This document shows, in pieces, positions 1-6,540 of a DNA stretch of 11,542 nucleotides. The DNA is from an uncultured Eubacteriales bacterium (GTDB lineage Bacteria; Bacillota; Clostridia; Oscillospirales; CAG-272), in contig USMO01000029.1 of assembly GCA_900555785.1 (NCBI GenBank), forward strand, positions 1 through 11,542, given 5' to 3'. A model generated the notes under the pieces. It did no database searches and had not been told where the DNA came from. It saw nothing but the letters and a program-made list of their open reading frames with translations. The translations under genes and the position numbers were made by a program. Position 1 is the stretch's first letter; the number at the start of each line of letters is the position of its first letter.

Positions 1-11
1 CTTGCCGCGTT

Positions 12-33
12 GACCCCTACCCGAAAGGGGGTC
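12..33 (-). terminator. Weak hairpin downstream of the ABC operon
   Basis: GACCCC at 12-17 pairs with GGGGTC at 28-33, about 40 bases beyond the stop of the last exporter gene. No run of T follows in the minus direction within the window, so this is at best a weak or incomplete terminator; the window edge is close. The surrounding 70 bases are unusually rich in C on the plus strand. Confidence 0.25.
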
Positions 34-70
34 CCTTCTCCCTCCAAGGTCTTCCCCAACCTCTCCCCCA

Positions 71-2041
71 TCACTCCAGCTCAAACGCGCCGGTGTAGAG
101 TTGATAGTATTGACCTTTTTCGGCAATCAGCTTTTCGTGGCTGCCGCGCTCAATGATGCGACCGTGATCGAGCACCATAATCACATCGGAGTTCCGAACA
201 GTCGAGAGACGGTGCGCAATCACAAAGACCGTCCGCCCCTTCATCAGGGCATCCATCCCCTGCTGAACAATCGCCTCGGTCCGCGTGTCAATCGAGGACG
301 TCGCTTCGTCCAGAATCATCACAGGCGGGTCCGCAACCGCAGCACGTGCAATTGCAATCAGCTGGCGCTGCCCCTGGGACAGGTTCGCACCGTTGTTCGT
401 CAGAAGCGTGCCGTAGCCGTCCGGCAGACGCGTGATGAAATCGTCAGCACCGGCCAGCTTTGCAGCCGCAATGCACTCCGCGTCGGTCGCATCCAGCTTG
501 CCGTAACGAATGTTGTCCATCACACTCCCCGTAAACAGGTTCGTGTCCTGCAGAACCAACCCCAGAGAGCGCCGCAGATCGTTCTTTCTGATCTTGTTGA
601 CGTTGATTCCGTCGTAGCGAATCTTGCCGTCCGCAATGTCGTAGAACCGGTTGATCAGGTTCGTAATCGTCGTCTTGCCGGCACCGGTTGCACCGACAAA
701 CGCCACCTTCTGCCCGGGCTCCGCATAAACCGAAACATCGTGCAGTACCGGCTTGCCGTCCTCGTAGGCAAAGTCAACGTCGGTCATCGCCACAGCACCC
801 TTCAGCTCCGTGTAGGTCACCGAGCCGTCAGCCGCGTGCGGATGCTTCCAAGCCCAGTGCCCGGTGCGCTCCGTCGTTTCGGTAATCGTGCCGTCCGAGC
901 CGATGTTCGCGTTGACCAGCGTCACATAACCGTCATCTACCTCGGGCGCCTCGTCCATCAGGCCGAAGATCCGGTTTGCGCCCGCAAGCGCCATGACAAC
1001 CGAGTTGATCTGCTGCGACACCTGGTTGATATTACCCGTGAACTGCTTGGTCATCGACAGGAAGGAAACAATGACTCCAATGCTCAGCACCGTCGATGCC
1101 GGCTGCTGAATCAGATTCTCCAGGCTAAGGTTGAAAACACCGCTGATGTGCAGCAGGCACCCCGCCACCACAATAATCACGTACAGCAGGTTACCGATGT
1201 TCATGATGATCGGTCCCAGCATGTTCGCGTATGCATTCGCGCGATAGCTGTTCTGGAACAGCTCTTCGTTGACGCCGTCAAATTCCGCAGCCGTTTTCTG
1301 CTCGTGGTTGAAGACCTTAATCACCTTCTGCCCGTTCATGCTCTCCTGGACATTGCCTTCCAGGTCCGCAACCGACCGCTGCATCCGCATGAAGAACTTC
1401 GCCGAGCCGCCCCCCAGCTTGGCAGAAACCAGCATCATCAGAGCCACACCGGCCAACAGGATCAGCGTCAGCCAGATGCTGTAGTACAGCATGGTGAAGA
1501 AGACCGTAACAACGATCGACCCGGCACGAATCAGCGTCGGAAACGACTGACCGACCAGCTGGCGGAGCGTGTCAATATCGTTGGTATAGTAACTCATAAT
1601 GTCGCCGTGCTTGTGCGTGTCAAAATACTTGATCGGCAGATTCTGCATGCCGTTAAACATCGTCTTCCGCATCTTGCACAGAAAGCCCTGCGTGATGACC
1701 GCCGCCATCTGCGTTTCCAGCGTGACCGCAATCAGCGACAGCACATAGAAACAAATCAGCACCAGCACCTTCGGCACGATAATCCGGCTTGCTTCTGCCC
1801 AGGTGGTGCCGTTTTCCAGACAGGTCTGGATTGCGTTGGTCACCTGCTCCAGGAAGATTGCCGGAATTGCCGCCGTGATTGCCGAGAAGACAATGCAGAC
1901 AATCGCCACCGGAATCATCTTCGGGTAATACCGGAACATCAGCCTGATAATCCGGTTCAGCTGGCGAAAATCAATCTTCCGCTTGCCACCCGGTCCCATC
2001 GGAGGCGCGCCGGCAGGCATTTTCTTTTCAGTTGTTTTCAT
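71..2041 (-). CDS. Heterodimeric ABC exporter, subunit with intact ATPase residues
   Basis: ABC exporter half (656 aa): an N-terminal membrane domain (about residues 30-345, six predicted helices) fused to a nucleotide-binding domain (about 415-650). Visible motifs: Walker A GATGAGKT at 450-457, Q-loop Q498, Walker B with catalytic Glu579 (ILDEATS) and switch His610 (IAHRLST). The signature is LSQGQ at 554-558, a departure from LSGGQ. About 45 extra residues (371-415) link the two domains. The upstream gene has the complementary defects, so the two very probably form one asymmetric heterodimer of the LmrCD/BmrCD/TM287-288 type, in which this subunit supplies the catalytic Glu and His of the working ATP site. 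Start chosen at 2041 because GGAGGTG lies 6 bases before it; an in-frame ATG at 2071 has no such site. It overlaps the previous gene by 14 bases, suggesting coupled translation. Substrate unknown; a drug or peptide exporter is likely given the MarR gene. Confidence 0.93.
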   Translation of the reverse strand: MKTTEKKMPAGAPPMGPGGKRKIDFRQLNRIIRLMFRYYPKMIPVAIVCIVFSAITAAIPAIFLEQVTNAIQTCLENGTTWAEASRIIVPKVLVLICFYVLSLIAVTLETQMAAVITQGFLCKMRKTMFNGMQNLPIKYFDTHKHGDIMSYYTNDIDTLRQLVGQSFPTLIRAGSIVVTVFFTMLYYSIWLTLILLAGVALMMLVSAKLGGGSAKFFMRMQRSVADLEGNVQESMNGQKVIKVFNHEQKTAAEFDGVNEELFQNSYRANAYANMLGPIIMNIGNLLYVIIVVAGCLLHISGVFNLSLENLIQQPASTVLSIGVIVSFLSMTKQFTGNINQVSQQINSVVMALAGANRIFGLMDEAPEVDDGYVTLVNANIGSDGTITETTERTGHWAWKHPHAADGSVTYTELKGAVAMTDVDFAYEDGKPVLHDVSVYAEPGQKVAFVGATGAGKTTITNLINRFYDIADGKIRYDGINVNKIRKNDLRRSLGLVLQDTNLFTGSVMDNIRYGKLDATDAECIAAAKLAGADDFITRLPDGYGTLLTNNGANLSQGQRQLIAIARAAVADPPVMILDEATSSIDTRTEAIVQQGMDALMKGRTVFVIAHRLSTVRNSDVIMVLDHGRIIERGSHEKLIAEKGQYYQLYTGAFELE

Positions 2042-3800
2042 CTTCCGCACCTCCGTTCGTTTGCTGCTCATAGATTTCGCGGTAGATCGGGCTGTTTGCC
2101 ATCAGTTCATCGTGCGTGCCCATTCCGTCGATTCTGCCGTTGTTCATGATGATAATCAGATCGGCATCCTGCACCGATGAGAGCCGTTGCGCAATGATGA
2201 TCTTCGTGGTTTCCGGAATATACGACCGGAATCCAGCCCGGATGAGCGCATCGGTCTTGGTGTCGACCGCAGAGGTCGAGTCGTCCAGAATCAGAATCTT
2301 CGGCTTTTTCAAAAGCGCGCGGGCAATGCAGAGCCGCTGCTTCTGACCGCCGGAAACGTTCGTGCCGCCCTGCTCAATTTTTGTGTCATAGCCGTCCGGG
2401 AAGGAGCGCACAAATTCGTCAGCCTGTGCCAGCCGGCATGCCTCCTCCAGCTCCGCGTCGGTCGCGTTCGGGTTGCCCCAGCGCAGGTTCTCTTTAATCG
2501 TGCCCGAAAACAGAAGGTTCTTCTGCAGCACCATTGCAACGGCATCGCGCAGGTCGGCGATGCCGTATTCCTTCACGTCCCTGCCGCCAACGCGGACCGT
2601 TCCTTCGGTCGCGTCATACAGCCGCGGAATCAGCTGCACCAGCGAGGATTTGCTCGAACCGGTGCCGCCCAGAATACCGACCGTCATGCCGGAGGCAATG
2701 TGCAGGTCAATGTCTTCCAGCGCGAATTTCTTCGCCTCGGCAGCGTACTTGAAGCTCACGTGGTCGAAATCCACCGAGCCGTCCGGCACCACATGCACCG
2801 GGTTCTTCGGCTCTTCCATATCCGGGGCCTCGTTGAGCACCTCGCAGATTCGCTTTGCCGATTCTGCCGACATCGTAATCATAACATAGATCATCGACAG
2901 CATCATCAGCGACATCAGAATCGACATACCGTAGGTCAGAAGCGCCGACAGCTGACCGATCTGCACACCGCCGTAACCGTTGATTGCCATAAAGGAGCCG
3001 AGCAGCAGGATGACCGTCATGTTGAAATACATGCAGAAATTCATCAGCGGCGTGTTGACCGCGACAATCTTTTCGGCTTTGGTGAAGTCGTTCCGAATGG
3101 AATCAGCCTCGCGCCCGAACTTCTCTTTTTCGTAGTCCTCCCGCGCAAAGCCCTTGACAACGCGCATGCCGCGGACGTTCTCTTCAATCGATTCGTTCAA
3201 TCGGTCGTATTTGCGGAACACCCGATGGAACGCGGGCATCGCCTTGCGGCTGATGATAAACAGTCCCACGCCCAGCACCGGAATGACCACAGCGAACGTG
3301 CAGGCAAGCCAGCCGCCCATGTAGGCAGCCATTGCAACCGAGAAGATCAGCATCAACGGGCAGCGGACAGCCGTCCGGATGATCATCATGTAAGCCATCT
3401 GCACATTGTTGACGTCGGTTGTCACACGGGTCACAAGAGACGAGGACGAGAATTTGTCGATGTTCGTAAAGGTAAATTCCTGCACCTTGTGGAACAGGTC
3501 GTGGCGCAGGTTCTTCGCATAGCCGGACGATGCCTTTGCGCAGGTAAAACCGGCAAGACCGCCGCAGGTAAGCGAGCAGATTGCCATCAGCGCAAGAATC
3601 AGTCCGATGCGCACAACGTAGCCGACCTCGATTGCCGTGCCGTTCTGCGCAGCCGTGGACAGGTAGTTGATCAGGAAGGTTGCGGTAATATACGGAATGA
3701 CGCACTCAATTGCCGCTTCTCCGACCATCAGGAACAGGGTGATGACGGAGGGTCGCTTGTATTCCCGCACGCTTTTTGCAAGTTGTTTGATCGTGTTCAT
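2028..3800 (-). CDS. Heterodimeric ABC exporter, subunit with degenerate ATPase site
   Basis: ABC exporter half (590 aa), with a six-helix membrane domain (about residues 15-315) and a nucleotide-binding domain (about 340-580). Walker A is GGTGSSKS (378-385), with Ser replacing the usual Gly before Lys. Walker B ends in Asp507 instead of the catalytic Glu (ILILDDSTS), and the switch His is Gln538 (IAQRLSS). The signature VSGGQ (482-486) is close to canonical. In known heterodimeric exporters this pattern marks the partner whose own Walker site is non-hydrolytic but whose signature completes the active site of the other subunit, and the next gene fits that role exactly. The start ATG overlaps the MarR stop as ATGA, and no strong Shine-Dalgarno sequence stands close to it, so translation is probably coupled to the regulator. 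Function as a multidrug or peptide exporter is inferred from family and context. Confidence 0.93.
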   Translation of the reverse strand: MNTIKQLAKSVREYKRPSVITLFLMVGEAAIECVIPYITATFLINYLSTAAQNGTAIEVGYVVRIGLILALMAICSLTCGGLAGFTCAKASSGYAKNLRHDLFHKVQEFTFTNIDKFSSSSLVTRVTTDVNNVQMAYMMIIRTAVRCPLMLIFSVAMAAYMGGWLACTFAVVIPVLGVGLFIISRKAMPAFHRVFRKYDRLNESIEENVRGMRVVKGFAREDYEKEKFGREADSIRNDFTKAEKIVAVNTPLMNFCMYFNMTVILLLGSFMAINGYGGVQIGQLSALLTYGMSILMSLMMLSMIYVMITMSAESAKRICEVLNEAPDMEEPKNPVHVVPDGSVDFDHVSFKYAAEAKKFALEDIDLHIASGMTVGILGGTGSSKSSLVQLIPRLYDATEGTVRVGGRDVKEYGIADLRDAVAMVLQKNLLFSGTIKENLRWGNPNATDAELEEACRLAQADEFVRSFPDGYDTKIEQGGTNVSGGQKQRLCIARALLKKPKILILDDSTSAVDTKTDALIRAGFRSYIPETTKIIIAQRLSSVQDADLIIIMNNGRIDGMGTHDELMANSPIYREIYEQQTNGGAEDENN

Positions 3801-4288
3801 AACGGGTTGCTTTCCGTTCCTTTCATTTGTTGTAATTCGCGGTTCTCCAAAACCGCCGCAAGACGTTCGAGCAGGGCTGTCAGGGTCTGATACTCCTCCG
3901 GCGTAAACGCCGCCTGCACTTCGGTCTCCATCCGCTGGACCCCGGCAAAGACCGCATTCAGCAGCGTTTCCGCGCGCGGTGTCAGCACCAGCCGTTTCAG
4001 CCGGGCATCACCGCCGACCGATTCGCGCCGCAGAAAGCCTTTTTGCTCCATCAGCTCCACCATGCAGGAAACCGTGGACCGCCGGATCTTAAATTCGGTC
4101 TCCAGATCCTTTTGATAGACCGCTTCGCCGGCGTGATCCTGCAGGTAGCGCAGGACCCAAAAGTTTCTGCCGGTCATGGAGTCGGTATAATTCCGGCTCT
4201 CTTCCCCAATCACATTGTCAATGTTCCGGCGATACAGGTGCGACACGTGCCCGACCCGCCTGCCAAGTCCGATTGGTTCCGCATTCAA
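3797..4288 (-). CDS. MarR-family transcriptional regulator
   Basis: Winged-helix regulator of 163 aa, usual MarR length. The helix-turn-helix lies at about residues 57-84, with recognition helix around IRRSTVSCMVELME, followed by a wing containing GGDARLKRLVLT (92-103), the D-x-R wing of MarR proteins. The flanking helices should form the dimer interface. First gene of a three-gene operon with two ABC exporter subunits, an arrangement usually meaning a ligand-released repressor of the exporter. Start: the first possible codon, GTG at 4297, overlaps the ribosome site (AAAGGAG runs into it), leaving no spacing. TTG at 4288 sits 8 bases after AGGAG and is preferred; the GTG start would add three residues. 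Two palindromes between promoter and gene are the probable autoregulatory operators. The inducer is unknown. Confidence 0.9.
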   Translation of the reverse strand: MNAEPIGLGRRVGHVSHLYRRNIDNVIGEESRNYTDSMTGRNFWVLRYLQDHAGEAVYQKDLETEFKIRRSTVSCMVELMEQKGFLRRESVGGDARLKRLVLTPRAETLLNAVFAGVQRMETEVQAAFTPEEYQTLTALLERLAAVLENRELQQMKGTESNPL

Positions 4289-4311
4289 TTGTTTCACTCC
4301 TTTCGTTATCA

Positions 4312-4345
4312 GTTAGCGTGCTAACATATCTGTTAGGATGCTAAC
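4312..4345. promoter_or_regulatory. Tandem palindromic MarR operators
   Basis: Two 14-bp palindromes, GTTAGCGTGCTAAC (4312-4325) and GTTAGGATGCTAAC (4332-4345), have centres 20 bp apart, two helical turns, so two dimers could bind the same face. They begin right after the -10 box and cover the start site and early leader, where a bound repressor would block transcription. The GTTAG/CTAAC half-site is typical of MarR-family operators. Assignment to the adjacent MarR is inference. Confidence 0.8.
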
Positions 4346-4374
4346 ATTTTACCACAATCCGGAGCAATTGTCAA
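4346..4374 (-). promoter_or_regulatory. Promoter of the marR-ABC operon
   Basis: On the minus strand, -35 TTGACA (4374-4369) and -10 TAAAAT (4351-4346) are separated by exactly 17 bases, a near-consensus sigma-A promoter. Transcription should start near 4339, within the first operator. Confidence 0.85.
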
Positions 4375-4493
4375 TCCCGCAATCTCTCACGAGCTTTTGC
4401 CAAAATTCTGCACCGTTTTCGGGCAGTTCATACAAAAGCAAGACCCCCATAGCGCACTCGCAGCCGATTTTCCCGCAAAAAGCAAAAAAGCTC

Positions 4494-4522
4494 TTGACAA
4501 ATTCTGTCAAAAGCAGTATCAT
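4494..4522 (+). promoter_or_regulatory. Promoter of small-peptide mRNA, copy A
   Basis: TTGACA (4494-4499), 17-base spacer, TATCAT (4517-4522); start expected near 4529. The -35 box lies in an inverted repeat (TTGACA/TGTCAA, 4494-4510). The aligned promoter of copy B has the perfect TATAAT, so copy A is probably somewhat weaker. Confidence 0.7.
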
Positions 4523-4528
4523 AAAGTT

Positions 4529-4651
4529 GTGACCGGAGCAAACCCGGTCGCCTTGGATGTGTTGGCGGTCGATCCCTCCCGTGCGGGAGAGGGTTGTACA
4601 TCATCTTCGATTTGATAACCCCTCTTCCGAAAGACGGCATGGGTGATGAGC
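4529..4651 (+). promoter_or_regulatory. Structured leader of small-peptide mRNA, copy A
   Basis: The leader is about 123 nt. It contains a hairpin GACCGG/CCGGTC (4531-4549), the fold-back arm GGATGTGTTGGC (4555-4566), a second hairpin with CTCCCG/CGGGAG (about 4576-4589), and a remnant of the stem that covers the ribosome site in copy B (CTTCCG then CGGCATGGG). The CCCTCCC at 4574-4580 can pair either locally or with GGGAGGG at 4808-4814, so the two folds exclude each other. Confidence 0.55.
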
Positions 4652-4858
4652 ATGCGGAATATCCTGGAGCAGATTCTTCTGCCGGGTGGTGCCATCGGTT
4701 CGATGGCAGGCAGCATTGTCGCAATCGTGACCTATCTGCAAAACAAAAAGACGAAAGAACCGCCCTCTATCCCTTCCCCAAGCGGCAAGGGCGGTTATTT
4801 CTTGACCGGGAGGGCATCGGCAAAGCCAACACATCCTCGTACTTATAGGATACCATAA
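4652..4858 (+). CDS. Small membrane peptide of copy A, stop codon lost
   Basis: Predicted 68 aa from the ATG that aligns with the start of the copy B peptide; an ATG two codons upstream overlaps the GGTGAT ribosome site and is less likely. Residues 1-35 align without gaps to the 35-aa copy B peptide (14 identical): a hydrophobic stretch at about 8-29 (ending IVAIVTYLQ) and a Lys-rich tail NKKTK. Copy B then stops with TAA; copy A has GAA, a single T-to-G change. Its frame therefore runs another 33 residues through the terminator stem, over the antisense gene and promoter. That extension (rich in P, S and G) is shadow sequence, not a conserved domain. If transcription stops at the shared stem, the mRNA would carry no stop codon. 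A once-functional small membrane toxin, now damaged, is the best reading; retained activity cannot be excluded. The peptide family was not recognised. Confidence 0.5.
   Translation: MRNILEQILLPGGAIGSMAGSIVAIVTYLQNKKTKEPPSIPSPSGKGGYFLTGRASAKPTHPRTYRIP
4742..4840 (-). ncRNA. Putative antisense RNA (antitoxin), copy A
   Basis: Predicted RNA of about 99 nt from the minus promoter at 4847-4874, ending at the stem 4753-4801, after which the minus strand reads CTTTTTGTTTT. It carries a 5' hairpin (TTGGC-TTT-GCCGA) and overlaps the 3' part of the peptide mRNA on the opposite strand, as in txpA/RatA-type loci. Existence is inferred from promoter, terminator and agreement with copy B. Confidence 0.5.
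4753..4801. terminator. Shared convergent terminator stem, copy A
   Basis: GAAAGAACCGCCCT (4753-4766) pairs with AGGGCGGTTATTTC (4788-4801) except at one base, the same T-to-G change that removed the peptide stop. The T-run is strong only on the minus (antisense) side; on the plus side the tail is short, so the peptide mRNA probably reads through in part. Confidence 0.6.
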
Positions 4859-4874
4859 AATGCGGAAATGTCAA
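4847..4874 (-). promoter_or_regulatory. Promoter of antisense RNA, copy A
   Basis: Minus strand TTGACA (4874-4869), 16-base spacer, TATCCT (4852-4847). The -35 box lies inside the loop side of the outer terminator hairpin at 4857-4900. The same geometry is kept in copy B. Confidence 0.65.
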
Positions 4875-4900
4875 GTGGGGTCCTGAAATTTCCGCATTTT
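4857..4900. terminator. Outer bidirectional terminator, copy A, ending the sulfatase operon
   Basis: Perfect 13-bp inverted repeat AAAATGCGGAAAT (4857-4869) and ATTTCCGCATTTT (4888-4900). A TTTT run lies on both sides. It lies 14 bases past the stop of the minus-strand sulfatase gene and would also end the plus-strand peptide mRNA. It belongs to the duplicated cassette. Confidence 0.7.
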
Positions 4901-4914
4901 CGGTTCTGGAGGAG

Positions 4915-6516
4915 CTACCCCTCAAGATCTTCGTAATCCCGGCGTCCCATGATGCGGTCGATGTAGAAATCGGATTGCTTGGCAAGCTCCTCGTTGAATT
5001 TCTCCATGCCGTATTGCTCCGCAAGGGTCGGCATGCCCGAGAAGAGGTCCGTTCCAAGCCCCAGCCGTCCGGTGGAAATGCGGAATCCCATGCTCGACAG
5101 CACGGTCGGATAGAAATCGTATGCGGTAAACGCGCGGTTCTTCGTCGCATCGGTCGAGGTAACCGGATTCAGAATCAGGTTATACCGTCCGCGCTCGTCT
5201 GCCGGGACACCTCCGCAGATTCCCTTCTGCATGTTCGGGTGGTCTCCGACGATTACAACCGTCGTATTCTCGTAGAACGGCTGTTCCTTCAGCCACATGA
5301 CAAACCGATAGACCTCGCGGGAGGTGGTTGCGTAGACCCGCTCTGCCCGGCTTGCCTCCGACTGCACGCTGCCGTTGTAGCCGTCGCCCGGCTCATAGAG
5401 GTATCCGCTGAAGTGAGTATCGATGGTGCTGATGAAGAGATGCCAAGGCTCGTTCGAACTTTCAGCCTCTGCCTCCAGCACCTTTTGGGCAATGCGGAGG
5501 GTTGCTTCGTCCGAGAAACCCCAGGTGTTGGTCTGCGACTTCGGAACCGAAAAATCCTGCCGCTTGCCGGTCACGCTGCTGACATAGAACGGGTGGTCCA
5601 CATCCACAAGCGTATAGTCCCCATGCGCCGTGAAATACTCCGCAACGCCGCCGAAGGAGGTCTCCGCGCCGGAGACCAGGATGTTCCGGTAGCCGTTCTG
5701 CTGCAGGACATCGCCCAGCGTCCAGGCTCCGGACAGAAACTTTTTGGAATGATAGGAGTTTTCCTTGCCAACCGGGACCTTGAAAGGCAGCCCGGAGGTA
5801 TAGGAGATCAGCGCCGCCGTGGTCCAGGTCGAACCGAAGGCGTTGAGCGTACCGTGCGTGCCCTCATCGGTTGCAAAAAACACCGCATCCGGCTCGGACA
5901 GCAGGTTGTACAGCTCCGCAATCACGTCCTCGTCCCAGAACCCGCCGTGCTCGCGCGAGAAGAAGGAGGTCTCCATCGACTCCAGCTCAATCAGAATCAG
6001 ATTGCGCTTGTTCTCCGGCGCGGCAATCCGTCCGGGCACCTTGGGGTCGACATAATGCTGCTCCAGAAATTCCGACTCGGAAAAGCTGGCACGCAGATAG
6101 GAAAACGCGCCGACCTGCCCCAGCCCAATGCCGACCAGCAGCAGACAGCTGATGAGGGTAAAGAGCCATTTGGGATGGACCGGAAGGAAGACAAACGTGC
6201 GCGTCTTCCCGGTCTTCCGGGAGGTCCGGCTGCAGGCAACCGGACGGCGGCGGAACCCATACTGCAGAAACAGCAGCAGGGCACTCACCGCAAGGCAGGG
6301 CACGACCAGAATTGCAGCCGCTTTGCCGACGGCTTCCCCGCCGCCCTCTCCGACACCGCCGGTCAGATAGAACCACAGTTCATCCAGCTTTTCCGCAGGA
6401 AACAGAACATGGATGTAGATTCCGACTGCACACGCTATGACCGACAGGACCGTAACCAGAACATGAACCGCAACCGCAATGCGGTGCAGAACCGGATGTG
6501 CCTTCCGCTTTTCCAT
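4915..6516 (-). CDS. Membrane phosphoglycerol transferase / LTA-synthase-like sulfatase
   Basis: A 533-aa membrane protein with about three N-terminal helices (12-36, 66-86, 116-137) and a large extracytoplasmic sulfatase-fold domain (about 170-510). It belongs to the alkaline phosphatase superfamily branch containing LtaS and MdoB/OpgB. Metal and catalytic candidates: Glu177/Glu179 in IELES, nucleophile Thr230 in GSTWTTA, His368 in DTHF, and Asp425-His426 in VGDHPN, matching the order of the LtaS active site. The phrases STWTTAALIS and VSGAETSFGG are closer to the phosphoglycerol-transferase (MdoB) branch. It would move phosphoglycerol from phosphatidylglycerol onto a glycan or teichoic-type polymer at the cell surface. 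Start is supported by AGGGGGAG five bases before ATG. It follows the GH2 gene by 24 bp and is probably cotranscribed; the terminator is at 4857-4900. The membrane part is shorter than the five helices usual in LtaS. The polymer is unknown. Confidence 0.85.
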   Translation of the reverse strand: MEKRKAHPVLHRIAVAVHVLVTVLSVIACAVGIYIHVLFPAEKLDELWFYLTGGVGEGGGEAVGKAAAILVVPCLAVSALLLFLQYGFRRRPVACSRTSRKTGKTRTFVFLPVHPKWLFTLISCLLLVGIGLGQVGAFSYLRASFSESEFLEQHYVDPKVPGRIAAPENKRNLILIELESMETSFFSREHGGFWDEDVIAELYNLLSEPDAVFFATDEGTHGTLNAFGSTWTTAALISYTSGLPFKVPVGKENSYHSKKFLSGAWTLGDVLQQNGYRNILVSGAETSFGGVAEYFTAHGDYTLVDVDHPFYVSSVTGKRQDFSVPKSQTNTWGFSDEATLRIAQKVLEAEAESSNEPWHLFISTIDTHFSGYLYEPGDGYNGSVQSEASRAERVYATTSREVYRFVMWLKEQPFYENTTVVIVGDHPNMQKGICGGVPADERGRYNLILNPVTSTDATKNRAFTAYDFYPTVLSSMGFRISTGRLGLGTDLFSGMPTLAEQYGMEKFNEELAKQSDFYIDRIMGRRDYEDLEG

Positions 6517-6540
6517 ATGGCTCCCCCTTTTGCAACCCGA

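Larger units (their letters stand above)
4492..4900 (+). repeat. Cassette copy A (type I toxin-antitoxin-like), degenerate
   Basis: This block is homologous to the reverse complement of 9064-9466. Without any gap, 4531-4836 matches 9428-9123, and 4531-4637 differs at only 4 of 107 positions. It contains a plus-strand promoter, structured leader, small membrane-peptide ORF, shared terminator stem, minus-strand antisense promoter and outer terminator hairpin. Copy A has lost the peptide stop codon and weakened the ribosome-site hairpin. No flanking target duplication is evident, so movement as a transposon is not supported. Confidence 0.8.

Noticed and set aside
101..2149. Plus-strand open frame of 682 codons opposite the ABC gene
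   Set aside because: It lies wholly over the exporter genes, is rich in His, Arg and Gln as expected of a shadow frame, and shows no domain or ribosome site.
4492..4900. Cassette copies as a MITE or insertion sequence
   Set aside because: No terminal inverted repeats at the outer ends with target duplications were found. The internal inverted repeats fit RNA fold-back better, and promoters, ORF and terminators keep exact spacing.
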